46,043 nucleotides of DNA from SVFI01 sp964519385 (GCA_964519385.1 CAZFLR010000017.1:1-46043), one strand, 5' to 3'. Shown: positions 8,392 to 15,925, numbered from the stretch's first letter. Numbers and translations are program-made. Notes: generated from the sequence alone by a model not told the origin.

Positions 8392-9404
8392 TTAAATTTC
8401 ATCACTTTCTGAGCTATTTTGTATGCTGCAACGCAAATTTCACGGCCGCCCTTTCCCGGAAGATTGATTGCATTTCCCAACAGTCCGTAGCGCAGCCTGC
8501 GAAACAGCCGCATATCTTTGGTGCGTATATACTGCCAAAGTTCTTCCTTCTTCTCCAGAGCCTCCTTCGTACCGGAGCGTATCAGCAGAATAGAAGAAAC
8601 CGTTGTGATAATATCAAGATATTTGACCATGTATTTGTAGGTTTTTCTGTTAGAAATCTTCGTCTCCGTAATATAATCAATCATCAGCCTGTTCACCTTA
8701 AGCTGCTGGTCTATCCTTCCAATCATGACCTTTTCGTTTACGGACTGATCCTCCCTGCCGATATGGTAACGGTAAAAATTCGTATCGACATAATACATTT
8801 TCTTAACATACGGAAGCGGATTAAAAGCAAAGATGTTGTCCACATAAAAGGTGTGCTCAGGGAGCTGCAGCTTGCATTCGTGCAGAAGCCTCGTCCTGTA
8901 AATAATTGAGTGCATCAATATGTATTCTGTCTTTTTGAAATGCCTTACCTCGTCCCACGTAAAAATTTCATTTTTAGGCAGTGCACGCCGGAAGGACACA
9001 ACTTTTTTATGCTTCTCGCCCTGCTTCTCATATACATAATTTGCCAGCAGCATATCCACCTGCTGACCTGAAATAACCAGTTCACTCAAGGTATCCAGTA
9101 TCTGCCGGTAGGAATCTTCCTTTACCCAGTCATCACTGTCCACGACCTTAAAAAACAATCCCTTAGCATTAGCAATTCCTGAATTGACTGCCGAACCGTG
9201 GCCTCCGTTTTCCTTGTGAATCGCACGGACTATAGACGGAAACTTCCTTGCATAATCATCGGCAATCTGTGCCGTGGCATCACTTGAACCGTCATTGACA
9301 ATAAGAATCTCCACATCCTCTCCGCCGACAAGCAGAGAATCTATGCAGCGTTCCATATACGCTGCCGAATTATAACACGGTACAGTTATTGATAATAATT
9401 TCAT
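8388..9404 (-). CDS. Family 2 glycosyltransferase
   Basis: A 338-residue GT-A glycosyltransferase. Its N terminus SITVPCYNSAAYMERCIDSL and VNDGSSD (37-43) bind the nucleotide sugar. DSDDW (89-93) supplies the metal-binding acidic residues. The C-terminal 150 residues are basic and helical, as in enzymes working at the membrane surface. AAGGGGGAG lies 8 bases before the start. It begins 42 bases downstream of mutY and is coupled to the DUF4422 gene. Donor and acceptor cannot be told from sequence. Confidence 0.93.
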   Translation of the reverse strand: MKLLSITVPCYNSAAYMERCIDSLLVGGEDVEILIVNDGSSDATAQIADDYARKFPSIVRAIHKENGGHGSAVNSGIANAKGLFFKVVDSDDWVKEDSYRQILDTLSELVISGQQVDMLLANYVYEKQGEKHKKVVSFRRALPKNEIFTWDEVRHFKKTEYILMHSIIYRTRLLHECKLQLPEHTFYVDNIFAFNPLPYVKKMYYVDTNFYRYHIGREDQSVNEKVMIGRIDQQLKVNRLMIDYITETKISNRKTYKYMVKYLDIITTVSSILLIRSGTKEALEKKEELWQYIRTKDMRLFRRLRYGLLGNAINLPGKGGREICVAAYKIAQKVMKFN

Positions 9405-9446
9405 TTAAAACTCCCCCTTATGTTTATTTCCCTCACCAGTATGATT

Positions 9447-10580
9447 TTAACGCAAAAACCTCTCATTGCCAAGTGCTACATTTACATATGGTGTGAATGC
9501 ACGGAACGCACTCGGAATCGGGTATTCCGACTGTATCATTTCCGATGTGACAAGATGACATTCTCTCCCCTGTCCGTCATCCCCCTCTGCTTTCTCCTGC
9601 GAAAATCCCTTTTCCTCCACCCTCACAAGATAGCCCTTCATATGCCACTCTTTATGTGAAAAAATATGGACTGCCGGCGGAAGCTCTTCTGCATAAAGCG
9701 CGTGATACCCAAGCTTTTCCGCTTCTGTGCACACCTCCTCCGCGGTGAGCTGCCCCTCAAAGGTCGGGAACTCAAAAAGTCCTGCCAGAAGTCCCTCATT
9801 TGGCCGCTTACGGATAAGTGTCTTTTCTCCGTCACGCAGCAGAAGAACCGTTTTTTGTTCGATTGAGCGTGCCTTCTTTTTCTTTTTATGCGGGATTTCA
9901 TCAAGCCTTCCCTGTTTTCTTGCCTCACACAGAGCATTCCACGGACATATGTCGCATTTCGGTGCTCCGTTCGGAACGCACACAGTCGCGCCAAGCTCCA
10001 TAAGAGCCTGATTGAAATCTCCCGGTCTGTCCAAGGGCACAAGCTTCAAAAGCTCCTCCTGTATCTTCCTTTTAAATTTCTCATTTAAGACATCACTGTC
10101 ATCTGCCGTAAGTCTTGTTATAATACGCAGGACATTTCCGTCCACCGCCACAACAGGTCTGTCAAAAGCAATGGACGCAATCGCTCCCGCCGTATAGTTT
10201 CCGATTCCGGGAAGCTGAAGCAAAAGCCCATACTCTGAAGGCATTTTCCCTTCGTACTCATCCATAAGAATACGCGCAGCCTTCTGCATATTTTTCACAC
10301 GGTTATAATATCCCAGTCCCTCCCAGAGTTTAAGGAGCGCGTCCTCCTGAATATTGGCAAGACTTTTCACATCGGGCAATTCGCAAACAAAGCGGTCAAA
10401 ATATGGTTTGACCGCTTCCACTCTCGTCTGCTGGAGCATAATCTCCGAAACCCAGATACAATACGGGTTCCGGCTCTCTCTCCACGGCAATATTCTCTTG
10501 TTTTGATCGTACCACTCCAAAAGCGGTTTTACGATTTTATCCGTAATCATAATTTCTCTTATCCTCTGTCGAATATACAT
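9447..10580 (-). CDS. mutY: A/G-specific adenine glycosylase
   Basis: Removes adenine mispaired with 8-oxoguanine. In the 377-residue protein the catalytic Glu is in SEIMLQQT (about 45-52). The helix-hairpin-helix is LPGIGNYTAGAI (123-134) and the catalytic Asp is in VAVDGNV (about 144-150). The 4Fe-4S cysteines follow the pattern C-x7-C-x2-C-x5-C near 207-223. Residues about 240-370 are the NUDIX-like 8-oxoG recognition domain. The start at 10580 shares one base with the stop of the upstream 5'-nucleotidase (TAATG), which suggests coupling. An alternative ATG ten codons in (10550) matches the usual N terminus better. Confidence 0.96.
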   Translation of the reverse strand: MYIRQRIREIMITDKIVKPLLEWYDQNKRILPWRESRNPYCIWVSEIMLQQTRVEAVKPYFDRFVCELPDVKSLANIQEDALLKLWEGLGYYNRVKNMQKAARILMDEYEGKMPSEYGLLLQLPGIGNYTAGAIASIAFDRPVVAVDGNVLRIITRLTADDSDVLNEKFKRKIQEELLKLVPLDRPGDFNQALMELGATVCVPNGAPKCDICPWNALCEARKQGRLDEIPHKKKKKARSIEQKTVLLLRDGEKTLIRKRPNEGLLAGLFEFPTFEGQLTAEEVCTEAEKLGYHALYAEELPPAVHIFSHKEWHMKGYLVRVEEKGFSQEKAEGDDGQGRECHLVTSEMIQSEYPIPSAFRAFTPYVNVALGNERFLR

Positions 10581-11488
10581 TAAGCCGAATCCCTGTAAGG
10601 CACTCTTGCCGCCGGAACAACTTCGGCCGCTGCCATGGTATGTACTGCCTGGTCATCAAAGAAAATATGCGCACCGAATGCCTTTAAAAACTCTTTTTTC
10701 GGAATCCCTCCCAGAAAAAAGGCTTCATCCACACGGACATCCCATGCGCGCAGCGTGCGGATTACCCTCTCATGGGCAGGTGCACACCTTGCGGTCACAA
10801 GTGCAGTACGAATCGGCACCTCACTGTCCGGATATTGCCTTTGCAGTTCTGAAAGTAAACGCAGGAAGCCGGCAAAAGGTCCTTCCTTCAAAGGCTCCCG
10901 TGCCTGAATACGCTCATTTTCCTCAAAGGCTTCCAGCCCCTTCTGCTTGTAAATCTGCTCGGATTCATCCGAAAAAATAACCGCATCTCCGTCAAAGGCA
11001 ATCCTTATCTGCGCAGGCACATGCTCGCTGTCATAGGTATGTATTCCGTCACTGCATATAATCCCCGCAGCAATTCCGCAATTGACCGCGCTTTGCACAT
11101 CATCCTCATATGCTGACAGAAACAGGTCGGTATGAAACGCCTCCAGATACGGGGCAAGTGATGCTCCCGAGACAAGCACTGCACGCGTGATGGAAAGTCC
11201 GTATTCCCGTATGGAATGAAATACGCGAAGCGAAGTATCCGCACTGTTTCTTGACATAATAATCACTTCTACCCGGTTCTCATTGCCCGGCACATGGTTT
11301 AAATTCAGAAGTGCACGTACCAGTGAAAATCCCGGCCCCGGTTTCAGGCATTCTGTCTCATGCTCCCTCTGATAAGCCCGATATGCTTCCACGCCCTCCT
11401 TCTCGAAAATTTCATTTTCGACCGTGAGGTCAAACAAAGCTCTTGAACTGATTCCGATTACAATTTTTTCTTTTAAATCAAATCCCAT
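10580..11488 (-). CDS. Cytosolic 5'-nucleotidase (NT5C1 / PF06189 family)
   Basis: A 302-residue protein resembling cytosolic 5'-nucleotidase I. Family stretches include GISSRALFDL near 13, PGPGFSLVRALLNLN near 50, EVIIMSRNSADTSLRVFHSI near 73, and a HAD-type Asp segment RIAFDGDAVIFSDESE near 161. The end has FFDDQ, a HAD metal-binding acidic pair. The likely reaction is dephosphorylation of nucleoside monophosphates. Placed directly ahead of mutY with a one-base overlap, it may belong to a nucleotide-housekeeping transcript, but substrate preference is not deducible. Confidence 0.88.
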   Translation of the reverse strand: MGFDLKEKIVIGISSRALFDLTVENEIFEKEGVEAYRAYQREHETECLKPGPGFSLVRALLNLNHVPGNENRVEVIIMSRNSADTSLRVFHSIREYGLSITRAVLVSGASLAPYLEAFHTDLFLSAYEDDVQSAVNCGIAAGIICSDGIHTYDSEHVPAQIRIAFDGDAVIFSDESEQIYKQKGLEAFEENERIQAREPLKEGPFAGFLRLLSELQRQYPDSEVPIRTALVTARCAPAHERVIRTLRAWDVRVDEAFFLGGIPKKEFLKAFGAHIFFDDQAVHTMAAAEVVPAARVPYRDSA

Positions 11489-11560
11489 AAACCTTCCTCC
11501 CTATTCCTGCATTTTTCAGAAGGAAAAGGAAAATAGGAATCTGCATACACAATTGAAAGC

Positions 11561-12100
11561 TTAGTATCTTGTTTTTTCAAACTTCTGCTTCATCAGCAGG
11601 CAATTCTTTAATTCCAGAAATCTTTGCTCCAGCGGTCCGTCGTTAATCTCCACGTCAGTAACTATCGCCATCGTATTGATCATCTCATCCGTGATTCTGT
11701 GATGAAGTGCTGCCAGAATATTCAGACGTTCGTCCACGCTTTGTGCTTCCAGATACTCCAGCACTGCCGGATCAAGCTCTCTCTCCGAGCTCTGCTCCGT
11801 CATAGCCGGCTCCTGCTCTGCTATCTGCTCTGTCGACGGCTCTGCTGCCGGCACCTGTCCGGCCGGTGAAAGGCTTACCTTCTCAAAGCGGAACTGCTGA
11901 AGTTCCTGAGGATATTTTTCCCTGTCCGTCTCACTCAGGAACATTGCAAGTTCCCTGACGTAAACCCTGTAATCACCATAAAGTGCCTGATAGACAACGC
12001 ACTCCTTTCCTGTCTCCGAATCTGTGGCAATCGTGAGAATCTGATACATATTTCCTTTAAAATGCCTGTAGACTTCAAACGGTTTTGGTATTTCTCTCAT
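11561..12100 (-). CDS. DUF1653 domain protein
   Basis: A 179-residue protein. Residues about 8-72 are a DUF1653 domain (YRHFKGNMYQILTIA and VVYQALYGDYRVYVREL), a small beta-rich fold without known activity. The C-terminal 100 residues are acidic, then helical (LEYLEAQSVDERLNILAAL). It is the first gene after a good promoter (12145-12173) and is followed after 72 bases by the nucleotidase-mutY-glycosyltransferase series. The ribosome binding site is poor (AAGGGTAAG). No function can be assigned. Confidence 0.8.
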   Translation of the reverse strand: MREIPKPFEVYRHFKGNMYQILTIATDSETGKECVVYQALYGDYRVYVRELAMFLSETDREKYPQELQQFRFEKVSLSPAGQVPAAEPSTEQIAEQEPAMTEQSSERELDPAVLEYLEAQSVDERLNILAALHHRITDEMINTMAIVTDVEINDGPLEQRFLELKNCLLMKQKFEKTRY

Positions 12101-12144
12101 ATATCTTACCCTTCCAATATTAAAAAATATAAATCTTCCAGATA

Positions 12145-12173
12145 AGTATACCCCTAATTCCGCCGTATGTCAT
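12145..12173 (-). promoter_or_regulatory. Promoter ahead of the DUF1653 gene
   Basis: On the minus strand ATGACA (12173-12168) and TATACT (12150-12145) are 17 bases apart, leaving a leader of about 40 bases. It likely drives the DUF1653, 5'-nucleotidase and mutY genes. Confidence 0.6.
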
Positions 12174-12217
12174 GCAGATTTTCCTCTATTCCTTCTGACA
12201 AATAGTGTCAGTCAAAA

Positions 12218-12619
12218 TCAAGCTGATGTTTCCAAAAAGCTCACCGTAACCTGATACTCTTTTCCGTCTTGCGCAATCACTTTATAGGTGTCAATTTCCT
12301 CCTTCAGCTTCCGGTATTCTTCTTTTTCAAGTTCTTGAAGCTTTGAATTGTAAATCTGTATATCATATTCTCTTTCCCCGTCCAGCGATACAATCCTCGT
12401 CATTGTCAAACCGCTGTTATGACATCCGAAGTTCTCCAGAGCGGAAGCAACCTTTTCTCTATATACAGCTTCTGCCTCCTCATAGCAGCGGTTATCAAAT
12501 AAAATTCTTTCCCTCGTGCGGCTTTTCACACTCACGGACATCCACATCGAGATGGCTGTCACCAATAAAATTCCTACAATCATATAAGCTAACATATCTT
12601 TCTTTTTCGTACTGTTCAT
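12218..12619 (-). CDS. Small single-pass membrane protein, unknown
   Basis: A 133-residue protein with a short basic N terminus, one membrane segment at about residues 11-29 and a charged extracytoplasmic domain of about 100 residues. That domain ends in a helical Glu/Lys-rich stretch (ELEKEEYRKLKEEIDTYK) and a short beta-like tail. No family is recognised. AGGAGAGGAG lies just upstream of the start. It follows the luxS terminator and ends before the DUF1653 promoter, so it may be transcribed alone. Upstream are short direct repeats (12637-12674). Confidence 0.72.
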   Translation of the reverse strand: MNSTKKKDMLAYMIVGILLVTAISMWMSVSVKSRTRERILFDNRCYEEAEAVYREKVASALENFGCHNSGLTMTRIVSLDGEREYDIQIYNSKLQELEKEEYRKLKEEIDTYKVIAQDGKEYQVTVSFLETSA

Positions 12620-12636
12620 ACCTGCTCCTCTCCTGA

Positions 12637-12674
12637 TTCACACTCAATTTAAGCTCAATTTAAGATTCACACTC
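12637..12674. repeat. Nested short direct repeats upstream of 12218-12619
   Basis: ATTCACACTC occurs twice and CTCAATTTAAG twice within 38 bases, arranged so that the second pair lies inside the first. It falls in the leader of the small membrane protein gene. It could be slippage or a tandem binding site. Confidence 0.5.
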
Positions 12675-12736
12675 TTGATTTACCGAGATTATCGCACATG
12701 GTATGTACATTTTAATGGACTTTTTAATCTCCGGGC

Positions 12737-12771
12737 AAAAAAACTGCCGGACCATAAAAATCCGGCAGTTT
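12737..12771 (-). terminator. Rho-independent terminator after luxS
   Basis: On the minus strand an 11-base-pair perfect stem AAACTGCCGGA/TCCGGCAGTTT (12771-12761 with 12751-12741) closes a 9-base loop and is followed by a T run. It starts about 30 bases beyond the luxS stop. Confidence 0.95.
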
Positions 12772-12801
12772 ATATACTGTAAATATAGAACCAAACAACG
12801 A

Positions 12802-13278
12802 TTATTCCGGGTAGCAGAGGTGCTTTTCGTCTATCCCGTATAAGGTGCGCTTTAAATATCTGTCGGCAACATAGTTTGCCATTCCGAGATTCATATCCAG
12901 GTAATTACCGCAATCCCTGGCAGATGCTCCCGGCACCTCTCCCTTAAAATCCCTGATAAATTCAAACATTTCCGTCACCTGTGATACGATATCCACGGAT
13001 GCGTAATCTCCTGCCAGAAGCAGATAAAATCCCGTTCTGCACCCCATCGGACCAAAGTAAATCACCTTATCCTTCATCGATGAATTACGAAGGTAGGTGG
13101 CACCGAGATGCTCTATCGTGTGTATCTCCGCCGTATTCATCACAGGCTCATCATTCGGCGATGTAATCCTAAGATCAAATGTCGTAATCACTTCGGCACC
13201 TGCGTAATCCTTCCGCGAAACGTATATTCCCGGTTTAAGCTTTATGTGGTCAATTGTAAAACTTGCTATTTTTTCCAT
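12802..13278 (-). CDS. luxS: S-ribosylhomocysteine lyase (autoinducer-2 synthase)
   Basis: Cleaves S-ribosylhomocysteine to homocysteine and DPD, the autoinducer-2 precursor. The 158-residue protein carries the metal-binding HTIEH motif followed by LGATYLRN, the GPMGCRTGFYLL region, and a distal Cys (ARDCGNYLDMNL) as the third metal ligand. I start it at ATG 13278, which has AGGAGA 7 bases upstream, not at the in-frame ATG ten codons earlier. It is the last gene of a three-gene set after a secreted protein and a 39-residue membrane protein, and ends at a strong terminator. A Pfs-like nucleosidase gene that could feed this pathway lies 1.9 kb away, but its active site is altered. Confidence 0.97.
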   Translation of the reverse strand: MEKIASFTIDHIKLKPGIYVSRKDYAGAEVITTFDLRITSPNDEPVMNTAEIHTIEHLGATYLRNSSMKDKVIYFGPMGCRTGFYLLLAGDYASVDIVSQVTEMFEFIRDFKGEVPGASARDCGNYLDMNLGMANYVADRYLKRTLYGIDEKHLCYPE

Positions 13279-13327
13279 ATCTTTTCTCCTGCTTTCAGTC
13301 CGAAGCAATCAGTCATTTATGTCCGGA

Positions 13328-13447
13328 TTACTTGTTGTCTTCTGAAGATGTTTCGTCAACGCCGCTGTGTCTCTCATACCACCAGCCCCAGATGCCGGCT
13401 ACAACGGCTAAAACTCCCATAACGATTACAATAATATCTCCTGACAT
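13328..13447 (-). CDS. 39-residue membrane protein ahead of luxS
   Basis: A small gene found by reading the minus strand. AGGAGG precedes ATG 13447 by 9 bases, and the stop is TAA at 13328. The product has a hydrophobic segment over residues about 4-22 (IIVIVMGVLAVVAGIWGWW), then a polar acidic tail (YERHSGVDETSSEDNK). That predicts one transmembrane helix with a short soluble tail. It lies 49 bases ahead of luxS and 29 bases after the secreted-protein gene, so it is probably co-transcribed. Function unknown; a small helper subunit or stress peptide is possible. Confidence 0.75.
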   Translation of the reverse strand: MSGDIIVIVMGVLAVVAGIWGWWYERHSGVDETSSEDNK

Positions 13448-13476
13448 AAATTTTTCCTCCTGTTTTGCTGTTTCGT

Positions 13477-13914
13477 TTATAAGTTGCAAAACATTCGGTC
13501 TTTTTCTCCGTCCTGATTATGTATGTAACAAACAATAATTTCCCTGCAATGCAGCGGTCCCAAACTGTGTTCCGGACGCCAAAAACCGCCGAAACGGCTG
13601 TACCCGGTCACAATCTCCGGGGCAACGTCAAAAAGTCCGGTTCCTTTCACTCCGCCCCTGTTCAGACACATCGTCTCTCCGGCGCGCAGTACAGACTGCC
13701 AGTCTGCGGATACCTCCATGACACTCTGCCTCTGTCCTTCCAGAAGCAGGTCTGTAAAAAACTCTCCTGCCGGCAGATGTTCAAGAAGCATCACCGGCGA
13801 ACACTGCGATTTCTTCTCTATCTGTCCCCTGACATCACGGGAAAGAACCGCATCTGTACTCAGCGTACAAAATACCAGCATTACAGTTAAAAATAATGCT
13901 ATTCTCCTTTTCAT
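13477..13914 (-). CDS. Secreted hypothetical protein, first gene of the luxS operon
   Basis: A 145-residue protein with a typical signal peptide: MKRRIALFLTVMLVFCTLSTDA, cleavage expected near residue 22. The mature part of about 120 residues has five cysteines (38, 83, 123, 129, 143), which could pair as disulfides, and a Gly/aromatic stretch (GYSRFGGFWRPEHSLGP). No family is recognised. A GAGGTGG ribosome binding site lies just ahead of the start, and a promoter with a GGTAT-N3-ATACC inverted repeat lies upstream. Being first in the luxS transcript, it may be expressed with autoinducer-2 synthesis, but a functional link is only inferred. Confidence 0.78.
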   Translation of the reverse strand: MKRRIALFLTVMLVFCTLSTDAVLSRDVRGQIEKKSQCSPVMLLEHLPAGEFFTDLLLEGQRQSVMEVSADWQSVLRAGETMCLNRGGVKGTGLFDVAPEIVTGYSRFGGFWRPEHSLGPLHCREIIVCYIHNQDGEKDRMFCNL

Positions 13915-13932
13915 TCTTCCACCTCTGAACCT

Positions 13933-13961
13933 ATGGTATCAAATACCGTGCCCTTTTGCAA
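13933..13961 (-). promoter_or_regulatory. Promoter of the secreted protein-luxS operon
   Basis: On the minus strand TTGCAA (13961-13956) and TACCAT (13938-13933) are 17 bases apart. The inverted repeat GGTAT-CAA-ATACC (13935-13947) overlaps the -10 and spacer, a position suited to a repressor. The riboswitch promoter faces the other way 18 bases further on. Confidence 0.55.
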
Positions 13962-13978
13962 GATAAAGCAAAAATAGT

Positions 13979-14008
13979 TTGACACAAAAACTCATACAGT
14001 GCTATAAC
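13979..14008 (+). promoter_or_regulatory. Promoter of the Mn2+ riboswitch and exchanger gene
   Basis: TTGACA (13979-13984), a consensus -35, and TATAAC (14003-14008) are 18 bases apart. The expected start near 14015 coincides with the first base of the riboswitch P1 helix. Confidence 0.75.
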
Positions 14009-14014
14009 TATAAT

Positions 14015-14124
14015 AATACAAGGGAGTAGTCAGCAGCATACGCTGTTGTGTTATTCGTCATCACGCCTCTACGGCCGGATAACACACTTTCAAAGAATAC
14101 TTTGTCTGTGACGAGACTTTTATT
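14015..14124 (+). ncRNA. yybP-ykoY (Mn2+-sensing) riboswitch
   Basis: Layout and conserved elements match the class. P1 pairs AATACAAG (14015-14022) with CTTTTATT (14117-14124) with one mismatch. It is followed by GGGAGTAG, a short P2 hairpin CAGC...GCTG, then the long P3 arm TGTGTTAT...GTAACACA-like with the internal CGTCATCACGCC/GGCCGG loop region. A P4 hairpin CAAAG-AATA-CTTTG precedes the conserved GTGACGAGACTTT. The GGGAGTAG and GACGAGAC segments are the parts that form the Mn2+ site in known members. The 3' side of P1 is shared with a terminator, so ligand binding should turn expression on. Confidence 0.9.
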
Positions 14125-14155
14125 GCAAATTCAGTGTGCGATAAAAGCCTTTTTT
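14117..14155 (+). terminator. Riboswitch expression-platform terminator
   Basis: CTTTTATTGC (14117-14126) pairs with GCGATAAAAG (14138-14147), a 10-bp stem with one GU pair, followed by CCTTTTTTATT. Eight bases of its left arm are the 3' strand of riboswitch P1. The two folds are therefore mutually exclusive, and Mn2+-stabilised P1 would prevent termination. Confidence 0.9.
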
Positions 14156-14182
14156 ATTGCATAGAAACGGAGGAATTTTATT

Positions 14183-15100
14183 ATGATGTATTTGTTGCTT
14201 ATTGTCGGATTCGTTCTTTTAGTGAAAGGCGCAGACTTTTTTGTTGACGGTTCCTCTTCCATAGCGGGTATTCTGAAGGTTCCGTCCGTCATCATCGGTC
14301 TTACGATTGTCGCCATGGGAACAAGCGCGCCGGAGGCTGCTGTGAGTATCACAGCCGGACTTGGAGGTAACAGCGACATTTCACTCGGCAATGTCATCGG
14401 ATCGAATATGTTTAACCAGCTCGGAGTCATCGGACTTTGCGCAGCCTGCTTTGTAGTGACAACGCACAAGGATATTTTAAAGAGAGACATGTGGGTAAAC
14501 ATCGGTATTTCCGTTGCCCTTCTTGTTCTTATCCTCGACGGAAAGCTCAGCCGGATGGAGGGGCTGCTTCTCCTTTTGGGAATGGCGGTTTATCTTTTCT
14601 TTATCATCAGAGATGCACTCAAAAACAGAACGCAGGGAGAAGAAATTCAGGTGATGTCCGTCCCGAAAAGCCTTCTTTTCATGATTATAGGTCTTGCAGC
14701 CATCATCCTCGGCGGTAATCTGGTTGTAAACAATGCCAGTCTGATTGCACAGTCACTCGGCATGAGCGAGACGCTTGTCGGACTTACCATTGTTGCCATC
14801 GGAACCTCTCTTCCGGAGCTGGTAACCTCCGTTGTTGCCACACGCAAGGGAGACACAGGAATTGCCCTCGGCAATGCCATCGGTTCCAACATTTTTAACA
14901 TTCTCTTCATACTTGGTCTTGCATCCGTTCTGACCCCGATTCACGCCAATACGGAGCTTATCATTGACACGACTATCCTGATTGCCGTATGTATCATTAT
15001 TATGATTTTTGCAAAAACCAAACTGAAGACAAGCCGTACAGAGGGTATTATCTGCGTCCTGCTTTATCTTGCATATACAGCATACATTATTATAAGATAA
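14183..15100 (+). CDS. CaCA-family cation exchanger (Na+/Ca2+ antiporter-like)
   Basis: A 305-residue membrane antiporter with about ten helices and the two inverted alpha repeats of the CaCA superfamily: GTSAPEAAVS near 48-57 with SLGNVIGSNMFNQLG, and GTSLPELVTS near 209 with ALGNAIGSNIFNILF. The acidic residues in the GTSxPE motifs coordinate the transported cation. GGAGG lies 9 bases before the start. The family usually exports Ca2+ for Na+ or K+. Because a yybP-ykoY Mn2+ riboswitch controls it here, Mn2+ export is a reasonable inference. A terminator hairpin follows (15114-15163). Confidence 0.95.
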   Translation: MMYLLLIVGFVLLVKGADFFVDGSSSIAGILKVPSVIIGLTIVAMGTSAPEAAVSITAGLGGNSDISLGNVIGSNMFNQLGVIGLCAACFVVTTHKDILKRDMWVNIGISVALLVLILDGKLSRMEGLLLLLGMAVYLFFIIRDALKNRTQGEEIQVMSVPKSLLFMIIGLAAIILGGNLVVNNASLIAQSLGMSETLVGLTIVAIGTSLPELVTSVVATRKGDTGIALGNAIGSNIFNILFILGLASVLTPIHANTELIIDTTILIAVCIIIMIFAKTKLKTSRTEGIICVLLYLAYTAYIIIR

Positions 15101-15108
15101 CAGTGGTA

Positions 15109-15138
15109 TTGACAGACCCCTTTCTTTTTCATTATGAT
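15109..15138 (+). promoter_or_regulatory. Promoter embedded in a terminator hairpin
   Basis: TTGACA (15109-15114) and TATGAT (15133-15138) are 18 bases apart. The spacer is the left arm of a perfect hairpin and the -10 lies in its loop. Transcription would start near 15145, in the right arm, so the new transcript cannot form the hairpin that read-through RNA would form. Confidence 0.7.
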
Positions 15139-15163
15139 AAATGGAAAAAGAAAGGGGTCTTTT
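15114..15163 (+). terminator. Perfect 17-bp hairpin terminator overlapping the next gene's ribosome binding site
   Basis: Positions 15114-15130 pair perfectly with 15144-15160 around a 13-base loop, followed by TTT. The right arm contains the AAAGGGG ribosome binding site of the next gene, whose ATG starts at 15164. It should end exchanger transcripts and block translation of any that read through. Confidence 0.9.
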
Positions 15164-15916
15164 ATGCAAAAAATTATAGACAATTTAAACCGGAAGAAAC
15201 CGCTGATTATACAGGGAGCCATGGACAGCGAAATCTGTCTGCTGATACAGTCACTTGACAATTGCCGCGAGGAAAAACTGATGGGCTTTTCCTACTTTAC
15301 AGGCACACTCTGTCAGTATCCCGTAATTGTTTCACGAACCTGCCAGGGCATGACAAACGCTGCTGCTGCCACCATACTTGCCATCGAGCATTTTTCTCCC
15401 GCCCTCATCATCAATCAGGGCATCTGCGGCGGACATTCCCCGGAACTTCACCGCGGCGATATTCTTCTCGGCAAGGAAATAATGAATTACTCTAACCTGA
15501 AAATTGGTTCTTCTCCTTTGGGCACGCCTATCGGCTGTGAGGTATTTTCGGCTGCCTCACCGGAAACTCCTCTCGAAAAGAAAACCTGTTTTTACAGTCA
15601 TCCCGGCCTTCTTGCCCTCGCGCAGTCCTGTACTCATCCGGAATCCGGCGGAAAAATCCTGACCGGAAAAATCGGTTCTGCAGACGCATGGCTTGACCGC
15701 AAGGAGCTCATCGCCCGGATGAACGAAACCTTCAAAACCTGCGGGGAAGACATGGAAACTGCCTCCGCTGCACAGCTTTGTCACTGCTTTGACCTTCCGT
15801 TTCTCTCCATACGCATGCTCTCCAACACCCGCGTATATGATGAGGATTATGACGAAAACGTCACAGAGACTTTGCAGGAATATACGTTAAATGTAATCCG
15901 GAAAATATTCGCTTAA
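15164..15916 (+). CDS. Pfs-like nucleosidase (MTA/SAH nucleosidase family) with altered active site
   Basis: A 250-residue phosphorylase/nucleosidase fold. IIQGAMDSE (15-23) aligns with the IIGAMEEE start of MtnN/Pfs and keeps the catalytic Glu (E23). NQGICGGHSP near 84 and EDMETASAAQ (195-204, E198) are the ribose-binding parts. The catalytic Asp normally in an SD motif is replaced: the protein has MLSNT, N221. In purine nucleoside phosphorylases an Asn at the corresponding place favours 6-oxopurines, so substrate or activity may differ from MTA/SAH. I use ATG 15164, because the ATG at 15134 lies in the hairpin loop without a ribosome binding site. Confidence 0.8.
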   Translation: MQKIIDNLNRKKPLIIQGAMDSEICLLIQSLDNCREEKLMGFSYFTGTLCQYPVIVSRTCQGMTNAAAATILAIEHFSPALIINQGICGGHSPELHRGDILLGKEIMNYSNLKIGSSPLGTPIGCEVFSAASPETPLEKKTCFYSHPGLLALAQSCTHPESGGKILTGKIGSADAWLDRKELIARMNETFKTCGEDMETASAAQLCHCFDLPFLSIRMLSNTRVYDEDYDENVTETLQEYTLNVIRKIFA

Positions 15917-15925
15917 TACACTTCT

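Noticed and set aside
12196..12212. CTGACA-N5-TGTCAG hairpin after 12218-12619 as a terminator
   Set aside because: The stem is only 6 bp and no T run follows on the minus strand.
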